Assembly (NCBI GenBank): GCA_019459525.1
Contig: JAIBEY010000060.1
Location: 108,104-172,103 of the forward strand
Origin: Prolixibacteraceae bacterium
Lineage (GTDB): Bacteria > Bacteroidota > Bacteroidia > Bacteroidales > Prolixibacteraceae
Reading direction: 5' to 3'
DNA: 64,000 bases
The first letter of the stretch is position 1. The number at the start of each line of letters is the position of its first letter. Below are positions 16,253-23,533 of the stretch, in pieces. The notes under the pieces are model-generated. The model worked only from the letters and a program-made list of their open reading frames with translations, was not told the DNA's origin and ran no database searches. The translations under genes were made by a program, and so were the position numbers.

Positions 16253-16924
16253 CTAAGCAGCATCCCAATACCTGATGATCTCTTCACAAAGACCATCGAT
16301 TGTTTCATTATAATCCTTGAGATTTGTAGGAACTGGGACAATCCGATCACCAAAAACATCTATTGTAAAACAATACCTTGGATCAACTCTTTCGTCTGGG
16401 CCAACAACCGATTTAAGAAATTCATACAAAACCGATGATGCTAACTCCGCCGTTTGTAATGAGAATGGTTTGCTTTTACAGATGTGTATATTCATCGCAC
16501 CAACAATGGAATCTCCATTTGGCTTTTTTAGCCGAAAAACAAGTTCTGGAGACAGTGATATATCCAATCCTTTTATTTCTATGGACTTTCTGTCAAGCTT
16601 TACAACTTCAAATTTATCTTCTGAAATGAAGTTTGGTAATTCCATCGCAGCAAATTTTTCTAAAGCAGAAATTGAGGCTTTTTTATCATCAAGTTGTCTT
16701 TTATTGGCTGGTACTTTATTCATGAGAATTTCAATACCCTCGTAGATTGGGGATAAATCACCTCCATTGCGTAAACTTTTCCTAATACTTGATTTTGCCC
16801 GTTGATACCAAGGAATTAAAAAAGGATTAGGTATTATTTGTTGCCTGACTATTCGCATTTTGGCCTTTTCGCTTTTTGCATTGCCAAATTCTACAAACTG
16901 ATTAACAGATATTCTTTTATCCAT
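16253..16924 (-). CDS. Uncharacterised protein in a unit with DUF2188
   Basis: 223 aa, not recognised. No signal peptide or membrane segment. The first 90 residues are basic and helical (RIVRQQIIPNPFLIPWYQRAK). The second half has alternating strands and helices: ELVFRLKKPNGDSIVGAMNI, a helix AELASSVLYEFLK, and RYCFTIDVFGDRIVPVP. That order is loosely like the core of a restriction-endonuclease-like fold, but I see no clear D..ExK set, so no function is assigned. It starts 10 bases after the DUF2188 gene and is probably co-expressed with it. Confidence 0.7.
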   Translation of the reverse strand: MDKRISVNQFVEFGNAKSEKAKMRIVRQQIIPNPFLIPWYQRAKSSIRKSLRNGGDLSPIYEGIEILMNKVPANKRQLDDKKASISALEKFAAMELPNFISEDKFEVVKLDRKSIEIKGLDISLSPELVFRLKKPNGDSIVGAMNIHICKSKPFSLQTAELASSVLYEFLKSVVGPDERVDPRYCFTIDVFGDRIVPVPTNLKDYNETIDGLCEEIIRYWDAA

Positions 16925-16934
16925 CCTTGTAAAT

Positions 16935-17156
16935 TTATCCTTCAGGTGGAAAAGGATCAGAACCGTAGCTGTTCTTTTCCCTAATCCTTCCGTCAGGTCG
17001 GTGAATAACTAGCTCAGAATTATTATTCTTTGCAATTCCTTTTGCAACAATAATGGCTTCCTTTTGAGTTAGAGTAACCTTTGTTGCTTTACTATTTCCT
17101 TCGCCTTTTACAGCCCATTTATCGTTACGTGGAACGACATGTTGATTCTTACCCAT
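16935..17156 (-). CDS. DUF2188 domain protein
   Basis: 73 aa, the whole of which is one DUF2188 domain: NQHVVPRNDKWAVKGEGN, TKVTLTQKEAIIVAKGIA and ELVIHRPDGRIREKNSYGSDPFPP. Function of the family is unknown; its repeated WAVK and HRPDGRI strands suggest a small beta-sheet domain. It is the first gene of a two-gene unit with the 223-aa protein. The leader region to its right contains two overlapping hairpins. Confidence 0.85.
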   Translation of the reverse strand: MGKNQHVVPRNDKWAVKGEGNSKATKVTLTQKEAIIVAKGIAKNNNSELVIHRPDGRIREKNSYGSDPFPPEG

Positions 17157-17176
17157 GTTTTAAAGTTTTAATGGAT

Positions 17177-17219
17177 AGTAACAAGCTATTTGGGTTACTC
17201 GGTAAGCTTTTTAACCGAG
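17177..17219. promoter_or_regulatory. Overlapping inverted repeats upstream of DUF2188
   Basis: AGTAAC (17177-17182) pairs with GTTACT (17194-17199); CTCGGT (17198-17203) pairs with ACCGAG (17214-17219). The two stems overlap at 17198-17199 and are therefore mutually exclusive. They lie 21-63 bases upstream of the minus-strand DUF2188 ATG. They could be operator or leader structure. Confidence 0.4.
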
Positions 17220-17361
17220 ACCACATGAACAAAAGTTGGAAGGTATTTGTAGTATTATTTGAAAATGCTACTTTTGGCATCCAACAAAAGAAGAACCGGA
17301 ATTCGAACAGAGATGAGTCAGTCTCTGATTTTGCCGCCAAGCACTCGATTCCGAAAATTTA

Positions 17362-17401
17362 AAAAAAGCTAGTCGTTTGTGGTAGAATGACTGGCTTTTT
17401 T
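17362..17401. terminator. Bidirectional intrinsic terminator
   Basis: AAAAAAGCTAGTC and GACTGGCTTTTTT form a 13-bp stem with one G-T pair and a 14-base loop, with T/A runs on both sides. Confidence 0.7.
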
Positions 17402-17541
17402 GTTTCAATTCCGACTCAATCTATATTTTAAGAATTATTTACAATTTTTAACATTCAGCAATTATTCCATTTTTTCTTTTTGTTAATTCATTCAGCAAAA
17501 AGTTTTCAACACTAACATATTTACCTAATAATCATCCCTTC

Positions 17542-18153
17542 TCATTTGCTTTTCCTATCAAACCATCCAATTCCAACCCCAATTTTGGTATAAGGAAAAT
17601 ATTCCCCGACATGTTCCTGCTCTTTTTCGGCCAGAATTTCGCTGGAGCGTGCCAAAGCAGTTGCCAATTTGTCATCTTGACATAAATTTTCAACCCATTT
17701 GACGTTTTCGAGAAATGAGCGTTCTTTGAAGAAGTCAGGCATATACCGCTTCAAAGCAATCAATACTTCGTCAGCTGACTGAAAATTCCGGGTTGTTTTA
17801 GTATAATGCAGCAAAAACCAGAACTCAATGGATGGGGAACTATCACACAAAATAACGTTTGGGTTGCTGGCGTACTTCCTACGGAATTTCTTTAGGTTCT
17901 CGTTTTCTGACACGTTTCGCACCGAGACATCGGCATCGAATACGCAAATAACCGTTACACCTCCCAAAAGCAACTTTTCTACGGATTTTTGAATTTCAGA
18001 AATGCTGGTTTTCCCAAAGAAACGAGGCTTTACTATATAGTTATACTTCCGTAAAAACTTCAGGTGCGAAAAATAAAACTGTTCGGTAATACCTTCTCCA
18101 ACAATATACACGTTTCCGCGTAGCTCTAGTTTATTTTGGCGACGTCCTCCCAT
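17542..18153 (-). CDS. rloB: RloB-like TOPRIM-type protein (AbiLii-like)
   Basis: 203 aa. TOPRIM-like core: first Glu region VYIVGEGITEQFYF (E20, E24), DxD in VICVFDADVS (D73, D75), and the family block DSSPSIEFWFLLHY (E110). These residues fit a metal-dependent nuclease of the RloB/OLD type. It starts three bases after the RloA-like gene stops, so the two are translated together. The pair corresponds to AbiL-type abortive infection systems, in which the second gene carries an RloB domain. A cellular target is not known. A phage-defence role is inferred from family and pairing, not shown here. Confidence 0.82.
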   Translation of the reverse strand: MGGRRQNKLELRGNVYIVGEGITEQFYFSHLKFLRKYNYIVKPRFFGKTSISEIQKSVEKLLLGGVTVICVFDADVSVRNVSENENLKKFRRKYASNPNVILCDSSPSIEFWFLLHYTKTTRNFQSADEVLIALKRYMPDFFKERSFLENVKWVENLCQDDKLATALARSSEILAEKEQEHVGEYFPYTKIGVGIGWFDRKSK

Positions 18154-18155
18154 AC

Positions 18156-19445
18156 TTATCCAATATTAGGAATGGCACCAAACTTTCCGAAGCGATAAGC
18201 TTTCTGAATCGAGGTCAACCGGTTAATACCGTTAAAATCGGCCAGCGAGTATAAGTTTGATGAAGCATCTTGCTGCTTTTCAGTAAACCAAATGCTGTCT
18301 TTTCTCAAAAGGTCATCTTCATCCAACAATCCATCGTAATGCGTGGTTACCAACAACTGCGCATGTTTCGACTCCTTTAAAAATTCTTCCAACACAAATT
18401 CAATCATTCGCGGATGAAGCTTAGATTCCAATTCATCTATGGCCAGAAAAGCATCATTTCTAATGGTACTCAAAATTGCGCCAGACAGTCCAAAAATCCG
18501 TTTAGTTCCGTCGGACTGATATTCGACAGGAAGAGAAAAGTGAGAAATGGTTTTGTCATCATTAATTACCTCATGTTCAAATGTAGTTTGAACCTGTGTA
18601 ATTGACCGTTCTTTCTGCAAACGATCAAGTTCTTGTTTTGGAATCTCCAAAACCTTCAATTTGTTAATGAAGTCATCCGTGACTACTTCTTTTACTTTTT
18701 TCGATTCTATTGCAGAAATATTTAAATCAGCCTTTCTTAAAAAGGTCAGGAGTTTATTTTTTGCACTTTCGTCTTCAGCCGCAAGACGTTCAGAATAACC
18801 TAATAAGCTTGTTCCCGGTTCGATTGAGGGCATAAACTGGTTAGCCATCCAATCAGCGGCAACCTGCAACATCTCAATTTTTGTATTTACCTGATTGTAA
18901 GCAGCAAAAACAGACATGTTAGTCAGACACTTAATTGCGATCTCATCTTTGGCTACCTGGCTTATCTTGATTTTAGGACCAAAAACCAATTCTGAAATAT
19001 TTTCAACAAGACTTCGTTCAAAAATTATGGCTGGTTGTACTCCCGGATAAAATTCCAATTTCTCCGACAAAACAACTTTATCATTTATTTCAAGAGTATA
19101 AACATATCGTGCATTTTTCTCTTTTCCTGCAAAGAATGTCAGTTTTAATATTGATGGTTGTCGGGGTGTTTCAGCATCAAGCAAGAACGGAATTACATTT
19201 GTTTCTTCTTCTTTACTTTCCTTGATATTAAACCAAAAATCGCGCAAGAATTCGAATGCATTTAACAAGTTGCTCTTTCCTGATGCGTTTGCACCATAAA
19301 TTACGCCAAGTTTCAGAACACGAATTCCCTTAGCGATTTCAACAACCTGATAATCTTCCAGTTTCTTGTCCTTTGTCGCTTCAAAACTCAAAGTCACTTC
19401 ATTTTTGAAGGAAAGAAAATTCTTAATTTTTAATTCGAGTATCAT
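18156..19445 (-). CDS. rloA: RloA-like AAA ATPase (AbiLi-like)
   Basis: 429 aa, SMC/ABC-type ATPase split by an inserted middle region. N-terminus ILELKIKNFLSFKNEVTLSFEA with Walker A GANASGKS at 51-58; signature-like QSDGTKRIFGLSGAI and Walker B AFLAIDELESKLHP at about 330-350, then LLVTTHYDGLLD as the switch region. It belongs to the AAA_15/AAA_21 ATPases that pair with TOPRIM proteins. Its gene heads the two-gene unit with rloB and is preceded by long palindromes. The likely scheme is an ATP-dependent sensor controlling the RloB nuclease; this is inference. Confidence 0.85.
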   Translation of the reverse strand: MILELKIKNFLSFKNEVTLSFEATKDKKLEDYQVVEIAKGIRVLKLGVIYGANASGKSNLLNAFEFLRDFWFNIKESKEEETNVIPFLLDAETPRQPSILKLTFFAGKEKNARYVYTLEINDKVVLSEKLEFYPGVQPAIIFERSLVENISELVFGPKIKISQVAKDEIAIKCLTNMSVFAAYNQVNTKIEMLQVAADWMANQFMPSIEPGTSLLGYSERLAAEDESAKNKLLTFLRKADLNISAIESKKVKEVVTDDFINKLKVLEIPKQELDRLQKERSITQVQTTFEHEVINDDKTISHFSLPVEYQSDGTKRIFGLSGAILSTIRNDAFLAIDELESKLHPRMIEFVLEEFLKESKHAQLLVTTHYDGLLDEDDLLRKDSIWFTEKQQDASSNLYSLADFNGINRLTSIQKAYRFGKFGAIPNIG

Positions 19446-19446
19446 G

Positions 19447-19490
19447 ATTTGTATCGCTTCTATTTGATTTCAAAATATAACGATACAAAT
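19447..19490 (-). promoter_or_regulatory. 10-bp inverted repeat at the rloA start, likely operator
   Basis: ATTTGTATCG (19447-19456) and CGATACAAAT (19481-19490) are perfect inverted copies 24 bases apart. The inner arm lies two bases from the rloA ATG. On the minus strand TATATTTG, a -7-like element, overlaps the outer arm, so a bound repressor would block transcription. Confidence 0.5.
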
Positions 19491-19499
19491 ATAACAAAA

Positions 19500-19554
19500 T
19501 TGTTTGTATTTCATGTATTTGCATAAATTTTGTAAATACATGAAATACAAACAA
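19500..19554. promoter_or_regulatory. 21-bp perfect inverted repeat upstream of rloA
   Basis: Arms at 19500-19520 and 19534-19554 match over 21 bases (outer ends TTGTTTGTATTTC...), with a 13-base spacer. It sits between the stop codon of the PQQ-type gene and the rloA promoter. It lacks a GC-rich stem, so it is more like a protein-binding site than a terminator. Confidence 0.6.
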
Positions 19555-19561
19555 AATAATT

Positions 19562-20797
19562 CTACTTTATCCCATACGCCATCAGCACTTTTCCATGCCG
19601 CACGTATAAAACCCCGTTGGCAATTACCGGATGGGCAAAATGTTCTTTTTCGCCTTTGGTAATTTTAAATTTACTCACCACTTCTAACTTCGTTCCAATT
19701 CCTTTTATCAGGTTCACGTAGCCATTATCGGTGTAACAAAACAACAGGTTATCGGCAGCAATCAGGCTTCCTTTCATTCCATTAAGCGTTTCAACGATTT
19801 GCCCGGTTTTCGCATCCAGCACTTTCAGTTTTTTATCGTCCGAAGTGGTATAAATGCGGTCATCAATTTTTATAAAACCACCCAGCGGATTTTTAATTTT
19901 CCCGTTTCGCCAAACTTCTTTGATGCTTTTCCCATCAGGCGACAATTGTATTTTGTATGCGCCGTTTCCGTTTTCGTCGCCCGAAATACTGTAAATAAAT
20001 CCATCAGCATAAACAGGCGTATTGCAATGTTCACCTTCCAATTTCACCGAATCTTCTTTATGCGACCACAACAATTCGCCGGTTTTGGTGTCAATCCCGA
20101 GCAAATACTCGCGCGACAAAGTTACCAGCACCGTTCTTTCCTGAAGTTTAACAACCACAGGTGAACAGAAAGAAACCGGATCGCCCAGTGCTTTCGAAAT
20201 CCAGACTGGTTTTCCGGTAAAACGATCGAGCGCCACCACATTCGACTCGCGACCTCCGGGATAACAATACACCTTTGTTTCGTCAACCAACAGCGATTCG
20301 GAATAACCAAACATGTTCAGTTTTCCGCCTAAATCGCTAACCATATTTACCGCCCAGCGTTCTTTACCCGTAGCTGCTTCGAAGCAGGCTATTCGACCAA
20401 GTCCAGAACAAACGTAAACCAAATCGTTGTAAACCGTTGGCGCAGATCGCGCACCGGGGAAGTTGGCAGAATAACCTTCGCCAAAAAATTCCTTGCCATT
20501 GGGCGTTTTCCAAAGAAGTTTACCATTCACATCGAATGCAAAAACATGAGCCACCTGATTGATTTCGCCATTGATAAACAGCTTATTCCCGGCTATAACC
20601 GGAGAACTGTAACCGATGCCAATTTCTTCGGATGTCCAAAGTAATTTTGGCCCAGCTTCAGACCAGGATTTTAACAGATTTTTCTCCGAATAAATGCCAT
20701 CGCGGTTTGGGCCACGCCATTGAGCAGTCTGGCTTTGCACAATTTGGGTTACTGCCAGAAAAAAAGAAACGATTGTCAGGATTTTCAGGTTCAGCAT
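19562..20797 (-). CDS. Exported PQQ-like beta-propeller repeat protein
   Basis: 411 aa from ATG 20797, which places a signal peptide (1-22, ending QIVQSQ) at the N-terminus; a longer reading adds 19 residues. The mature part begins AQWRGPNRDGIY, the usual start of PQQ-repeat proteins, followed by repeated blades of the type VYVCSGLGRIACFEAATGKERW, VVALDRFTGKPVW, LLGIDTKTGELLW and KLKVLDAKTGQIV. These form a BamB/PQQ-type eight-bladed propeller. No dehydrogenase catalytic residues were seen, so it is probably not an enzyme. The role is unknown and the likely location is the periplasm. Confidence 0.8.
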   Translation of the reverse strand: MLNLKILTIVSFFLAVTQIVQSQTAQWRGPNRDGIYSEKNLLKSWSEAGPKLLWTSEEIGIGYSSPVIAGNKLFINGEINQVAHVFAFDVNGKLLWKTPNGKEFFGEGYSANFPGARSAPTVYNDLVYVCSGLGRIACFEAATGKERWAVNMVSDLGGKLNMFGYSESLLVDETKVYCYPGGRESNVVALDRFTGKPVWISKALGDPVSFCSPVVVKLQERTVLVTLSREYLLGIDTKTGELLWSHKEDSVKLEGEHCNTPVYADGFIYSISGDENGNGAYKIQLSPDGKSIKEVWRNGKIKNPLGGFIKIDDRIYTTSDDKKLKVLDAKTGQIVETLNGMKGSLIAADNLLFCYTDNGYVNLIKGIGTKLEVVSKFKITKGEKEHFAHPVIANGVLYVRHGKVLMAYGIK

Positions 20798-20891
20798 AAT
20801 ATTGGTTTTTAAGTTGTTTGCGATCAAAATTAAACAGATTGATGAAATAGCCATCTCGCCTAAAACGAGGCCAACCGGAAATGTATAATGA

Positions 20892-20944
20892 CTGTTCCAT
20901 TCCGTTGTGGACTTAATTGAAAAAATGAAGTTAATACGAAAATT
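20892..20944 (+). repeat. Dispersed ~55-base repeat, copy A
   Basis: Shares with 43221-43276 the elements TTCCAT, ACTTAATTGAAAAA, AAGTTAA and ACGAAAATT in the same order and spacing within one or two bases. Both copies contain a small inverted motif (CTTAATT ... AAGTTAA). It lies upstream of the PQQ-type gene and the arsR gene, outside both. Confidence 0.7.
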
Positions 20945-21051
20945 GCAGAACCCAAAATTGAAAATTTATACGGATGAAATAATCAAATTAAGTTAACTAT
21001 AATTAAGAAAAATGCACTAAAAATTCTTTCTGAAATGTAATCAAAATTTAA

Positions 21052-21097
21052 TGACGTAAATATACGTCACAATAGTATTTGACGTATATTTACGTCG
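21052..21097 (+). promoter_or_regulatory. Twin palindromic operators before the second arsR
   Basis: TGACGTAAATATACGTCA (21052-21069) and TGACGTATATTTACGTCG (21080-21097) are each palindromic (TGACGTA/TACGTCA with a 4-base centre), and the second is the reverse complement of the first except at its last base. Their centres are 28 bases apart. They end 18 bases before the arsR ATG at 21116, so this is a probable ArsR autoregulatory site with two dimer positions. Confidence 0.75.
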
Positions 21098-21115
21098 TAT
21101 TTAAAATTCAAGATC

Positions 21116-21451
21116 ATGGTCGTATCAAAAGCAGAACTTTTCGACGAAGTGCTTCAGGAAAAAGCGAATCTTTTTAAAGCGCTCGCCCACCCTGCCCGAT
21201 TACAAATCCTGCAATTTCTGGCCACAACAAAAAATTGTATTTCAGGCGATATTTCGGACGAGTTGCCGCTAAGCCGCACCACCGTTAACCAGCACCTGAA
21301 AGAGCTAAAAGATGCCGGTTTAATTAAAGGGCATATCGAAGGAGTTAAAATGAAATACTGTTTGGATGGCGCAAAAGTAAAAGAGATGAAAAACCTCTTA
21401 ACCTCGTTCCTGGAAGAAATTCAACTTCCCGAAGATTTTATCTGCTCTTAA
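21116..21451 (+). CDS. arsR: ArsR/SmtB family metalloregulator, second arsenic locus
   Basis: 111 aa winged-helix repressor. DNA-contact helix SRTTVNQHLKELKDAGLI at 53-70. Candidate thiol ligands are C41 in TKNCISGDI, C82 in MKYCL and C110 at the C-terminus. Layout and cysteines are alike to the first ArsR (C37/C38 and C79), but the two proteins differ enough in recognition helix, and their operators (ACGT palindromes versus TGTTCG repeats) are different. It is upstream of arsC with 74 bases between, so it probably heads an operon reaching acr3. Confidence 0.88.
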   Translation: MVVSKAELFDEVLQEKANLFKALAHPARLQILQFLATTKNCISGDISDELPLSRTTVNQHLKELKDAGLIKGHIEGVKMKYCLDGAKVKEMKNLLTSFLEEIQLPEDFICS

Positions 21452-21525
21452 TTAATCAATTAGCAAATTTTAAAAAGCGTTTCAATTGACAAATTGGCAA
21501 ATTATCACATTCTCAAATTAAAAAT

Positions 21526-21954
21526 ATGAAAGTACTCATTCTTTGCACCGGAAACAGTTGCCGCAGCCAAATGGCACATGGTTTTTTACAGTCGTTCGAT
21601 CCGAACATCACCGTTTGTTCTGCCGGCACTGAAGCTTCAGGAAAACTAAATCAAAAAGCGGTTGCTGCCATGAAAGAAGCTGGCATCGATATCAGTCACC
21701 ACACTTCCGATTCAGTCGATTTGTACCTCGGAGAAGAGTGGGATTACGTGATTACCGTTTGTGGTGGCGCCAACGAAAACTGCCCGGCATTCCTCGGAAA
21801 AGTAAAACACCGCTTACACATGGGCTTCGACGATCCATCGCACGCTGTTGGAAGCGACGAATTTATCTGGAGCGAATTTATCCGTGTGAGAGATGAGATT
21901 AAGGAAGGGTTTTGGAAGTTCTATAATGAGTCAATTAGGAAATTTGACAATTAG
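21526..21954 (+). CDS. arsC: Arsenate reductase, low-molecular-weight phosphatase type
   Basis: Reduces As(V) to As(III) with electrons from thioredoxin. 142 aa. P-loop CTGNSCRS with nucleophile C7 and R13; the relay cysteines are C79 and C86 in VITVCGGANENCPAF; acid D103 in FDDPSHAVG. The C7/C79/C86 spacing equals that of the S. aureus pI258 enzyme (10/82/89). The last residues, SIRKFDN, are encoded by an intergenic-type repeat and extend the protein a little beyond the usual 130 aa. It is in an operon with arsR and acr3, interrupted by a small gene. Confidence 0.93.
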   Translation: MKVLILCTGNSCRSQMAHGFLQSFDPNITVCSAGTEASGKLNQKAVAAMKEAGIDISHHTSDSVDLYLGEEWDYVITVCGGANENCPAFLGKVKHRLHMGFDDPSHAVGSDEFIWSEFIRVRDEIKEGFWKFYNESIRKFDN

Positions 21955-21962
21955 CAAATTAA
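21931..21962 (+). repeat. AATT-type repeat covering the arsC 3' end
   Basis: Degenerate repeat with GGAAATTTGACAAT and AATTAGCAAATT motifs that also occurs in the spacers at 21455-21515 and 22373-22445. Its first part is in frame as the last arsC codons. Confidence 0.7.
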
Positions 21963-22004
21963 ACCAGAGTATAAAACATTATCAACACCTTAATAACTTG
22001 AAAA

Positions 22005-22358
22005 ATGGAAAATGAACCACAAGAAAATGTAATAATCAATTTAACTTTTGAGTTTGCTTTGAAGGTTATTGATTTTTGTGATGAACTTGATGTATTAAAG
22101 AAATTTGCATTGTCCAACCAACTATTTAAATCAGGAACATCAATAGGTGCAAACGCGAGAGAAGCCCAAAATGCAGAAAGCAAAGCTGATTTCATTCATA
22201 AATTCAAAATATCCGCCAAAGAAGTTGAAGAAACTGAATACTGGCTACTCCTTTGCAAGCACTCAAAAAAGCTTCCTGACACAACCCAACTTCTATCAGA
22301 ATTGGAACCCATAAAGAAAATAATCAACAAAATAATTGGAACATCAAAACGCAATTAA
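22005..22358 (+). CDS. Four-helix-bundle protein (23S rRNA intervening-sequence type)
   Basis: 117 aa, all helical, no signal. Matches the TIGR02436 pattern: VIDFCDELDVLKKFALSNQLFKSGTSIGANAREAQNAES, then KISAKEVEETEYWLLL (written in pieces because of length). Proteins of this family were first found in 23S rRNA intervening sequences of some bacteria; here it stands in a protein-coding operon between arsC and acr3, with no rRNA near. It is flanked on both sides by AATT repeats. Function is unknown. Confidence 0.85.
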   Translation: MENEPQENVIINLTFEFALKVIDFCDELDVLKKFALSNQLFKSGTSIGANAREAQNAESKADFIHKFKISAKEVEETEYWLLLCKHSKKLPDTTQLLSELEPIKKIINKIIGTSKRN

Positions 22359-22372
22359 TTAGACAATTACTT

Positions 22373-22436
22373 AATTCGGAAATTTGACAATGAAAGCACA
22401 GCTTTTATCATTTCCGAATTAGCAAATTTCCGAATT
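22373..22436. repeat. 14-bp inverted repeat in the spacer before acr3
   Basis: AATTCGGAAATTTG (22373-22386) is matched by CAAATTTCCGAATT (22423-22436); a second partial arm ATTTCCGAATT is at 22410-22420, and AAAGC-ACA-GCTTT lies inside. Related AATT repeats occur on both sides of arsC. Confidence 0.75.
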
Positions 22437-22450
22437 GACAAATTAAATCC

Positions 22451-23515
22451 ATGAAAACACGCTTAAAATTTCTCGACCGATACCTGACTCTTTGGATTTT
22501 TCTGGCCATGTTTATCGGAGTCTTTGCCGGTTGGGCCAGTCCGAACGTTGCCGAATTCTGGAACGGCCTGTCGTCAGGAACCACCAATATTCCAATTGCC
22601 ATTGGTTTGATTGTGATGATGTACCCACCGCTCGCCAAAGTGAAGTACGAGGAATTGGGTGATGTTTTCAAGAATACTAAAATTCTCGGACTTTCCCTGT
22701 TTCAGAACTGGGTATTGGGACCTGTATTGATGTTTGTGTTAGCCATTACCTTTTTCAAACTGTTCCCCGGCGAAAACAACGCGAACCTTCCTTACATGTA
22801 CGGAATTATCCTGATTGGTCTGGCTCGTTGCATCGCGATGGTCATTGTTTGGAACGATCTGGCCAAAGGCGACACCCAGTATGCTGCCGGGCTGGTGGCT
22901 TTCAACTCTGTTTTTCAGGTGCTGTTGTTTTCGGTTTACGCTTATGTTTTTATCGCCGTTCTGCCGGGTTGGTTCGGAGTTCCGGTTAACGAAACCGTTT
23001 CGCAGATTACGATGAGCGCCATCGCCGAAAGCGTGTTCGTTTATCTTGGAATCCCAATGATCGCTGGTTTTTTAACACGATTTATCCTGATTCGTGTCAA
23101 AAGTGAAGAATGGTATCAGACGAGATTTGTACCGAAAATCAGTCCGTTAACACTTATCGCTCTGCTGTTCACCATTGTTGTGATGTTCTCGCTGAAAGGT
23201 GAATACATTGTGAAGATTCCGATGGATGTCGTTCTTATTGCTATTCCATTGTTAATCTATTTTGTGGTCATGTTCTTCAGTTCATTTTTTATGAGCAAAA
23301 AAATAGGCGCCAATTACGAGCAATCGACCACACTGGCGTTTACCGCAGCAAGTAATAATTTTGAACTGGCCATTGCTGTGGCCATCGCCATTTTCGGAAT
23401 TAATTCAGGAGAAGCTTTTGCCGGAGTAATTGGCCCACTGGTTGAAGTTCCGGTAATGATCGGACTAGTAAATGTGGCTTTCTGGTTTAAACGAAGGTAT
23501 TTTACCACCATTTAA
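22451..23515 (+). CDS. acr3: ACR3 family arsenite efflux transporter
   Basis: 354 aa, ten membrane segments; exports As(III) formed by ArsC. N-terminus [20 protein letters not shown] and the segment [15 protein letters not shown] are typical. The conserved Cys is in [18 protein letters not shown] and the conserved Glu of the last part in [19 protein letters not shown]. Length is normal for ACR3. It is downstream of the four-helix-bundle gene with 92 bases of repeat in between, and is followed by the HipA-like gene 18 bases later. Confidence 0.93.
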   Translation: MKTRLKFLDRYLTLWIFLAMFIGVFAGWASPNVAEFWNGLSSGTTNIPIAIGLIVMMYPPLAKVKYEELGDVFKNTKILGLSLFQNWVLGPVLMFVLAITFFKLFPGENNANLPYMYGIILIGLARCIAMVIVWNDLAKGDTQYAAGLVAFNSVFQVLLFSVYAYVFIAVLPGWFGVPVNETVSQITMSAIAESVFVYLGIPMIAGFLTRFILIRVKSEEWYQTRFVPKISPLTLIALLFTIVVMFSLKGEYIVKIPMDVVLIAIPLLIYFVVMFFSSFFMSKKIGANYEQSTTLAFTAASNNFELAIAVAIAIFGINSGEAFAGVIGPLVEVPVMIGLVNVAFWFKRRYFTTI

Positions 23516-23533
23516 TTACTTTTACCCTTCATA

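Larger units (their letters stand above)
17157..17541. other. 385-base gap between the DUF2188 unit and rloB
   Basis: Holds nested inverted repeats at 17177-17219, a terminator at 17362-17401 and a 45-codon open frame (17226-17363, plus strand, MNKSWKVFVVLF...) ending at the terminator. The open frame resembles nothing I know and is not called as a gene. The rest (17402-17541) is AT-rich and blank. Confidence 0.5.
20798..21115. other. 318-base divergent intergenic region before the second arsR
   Basis: Contains the 53-base repeat at 20892-20944 and the twin palindromes at 21052-21097; the remainder is AT-rich with no gene seen. Confidence 0.6.

Noticed and set aside
17290..17330. A GTTCGAATTCCGG-like stretch (complement strand) that resembles a tRNA T arm
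   Set aside because: The bases around it do not pair as a T stem, and no acceptor, D or anticodon stem can be built.
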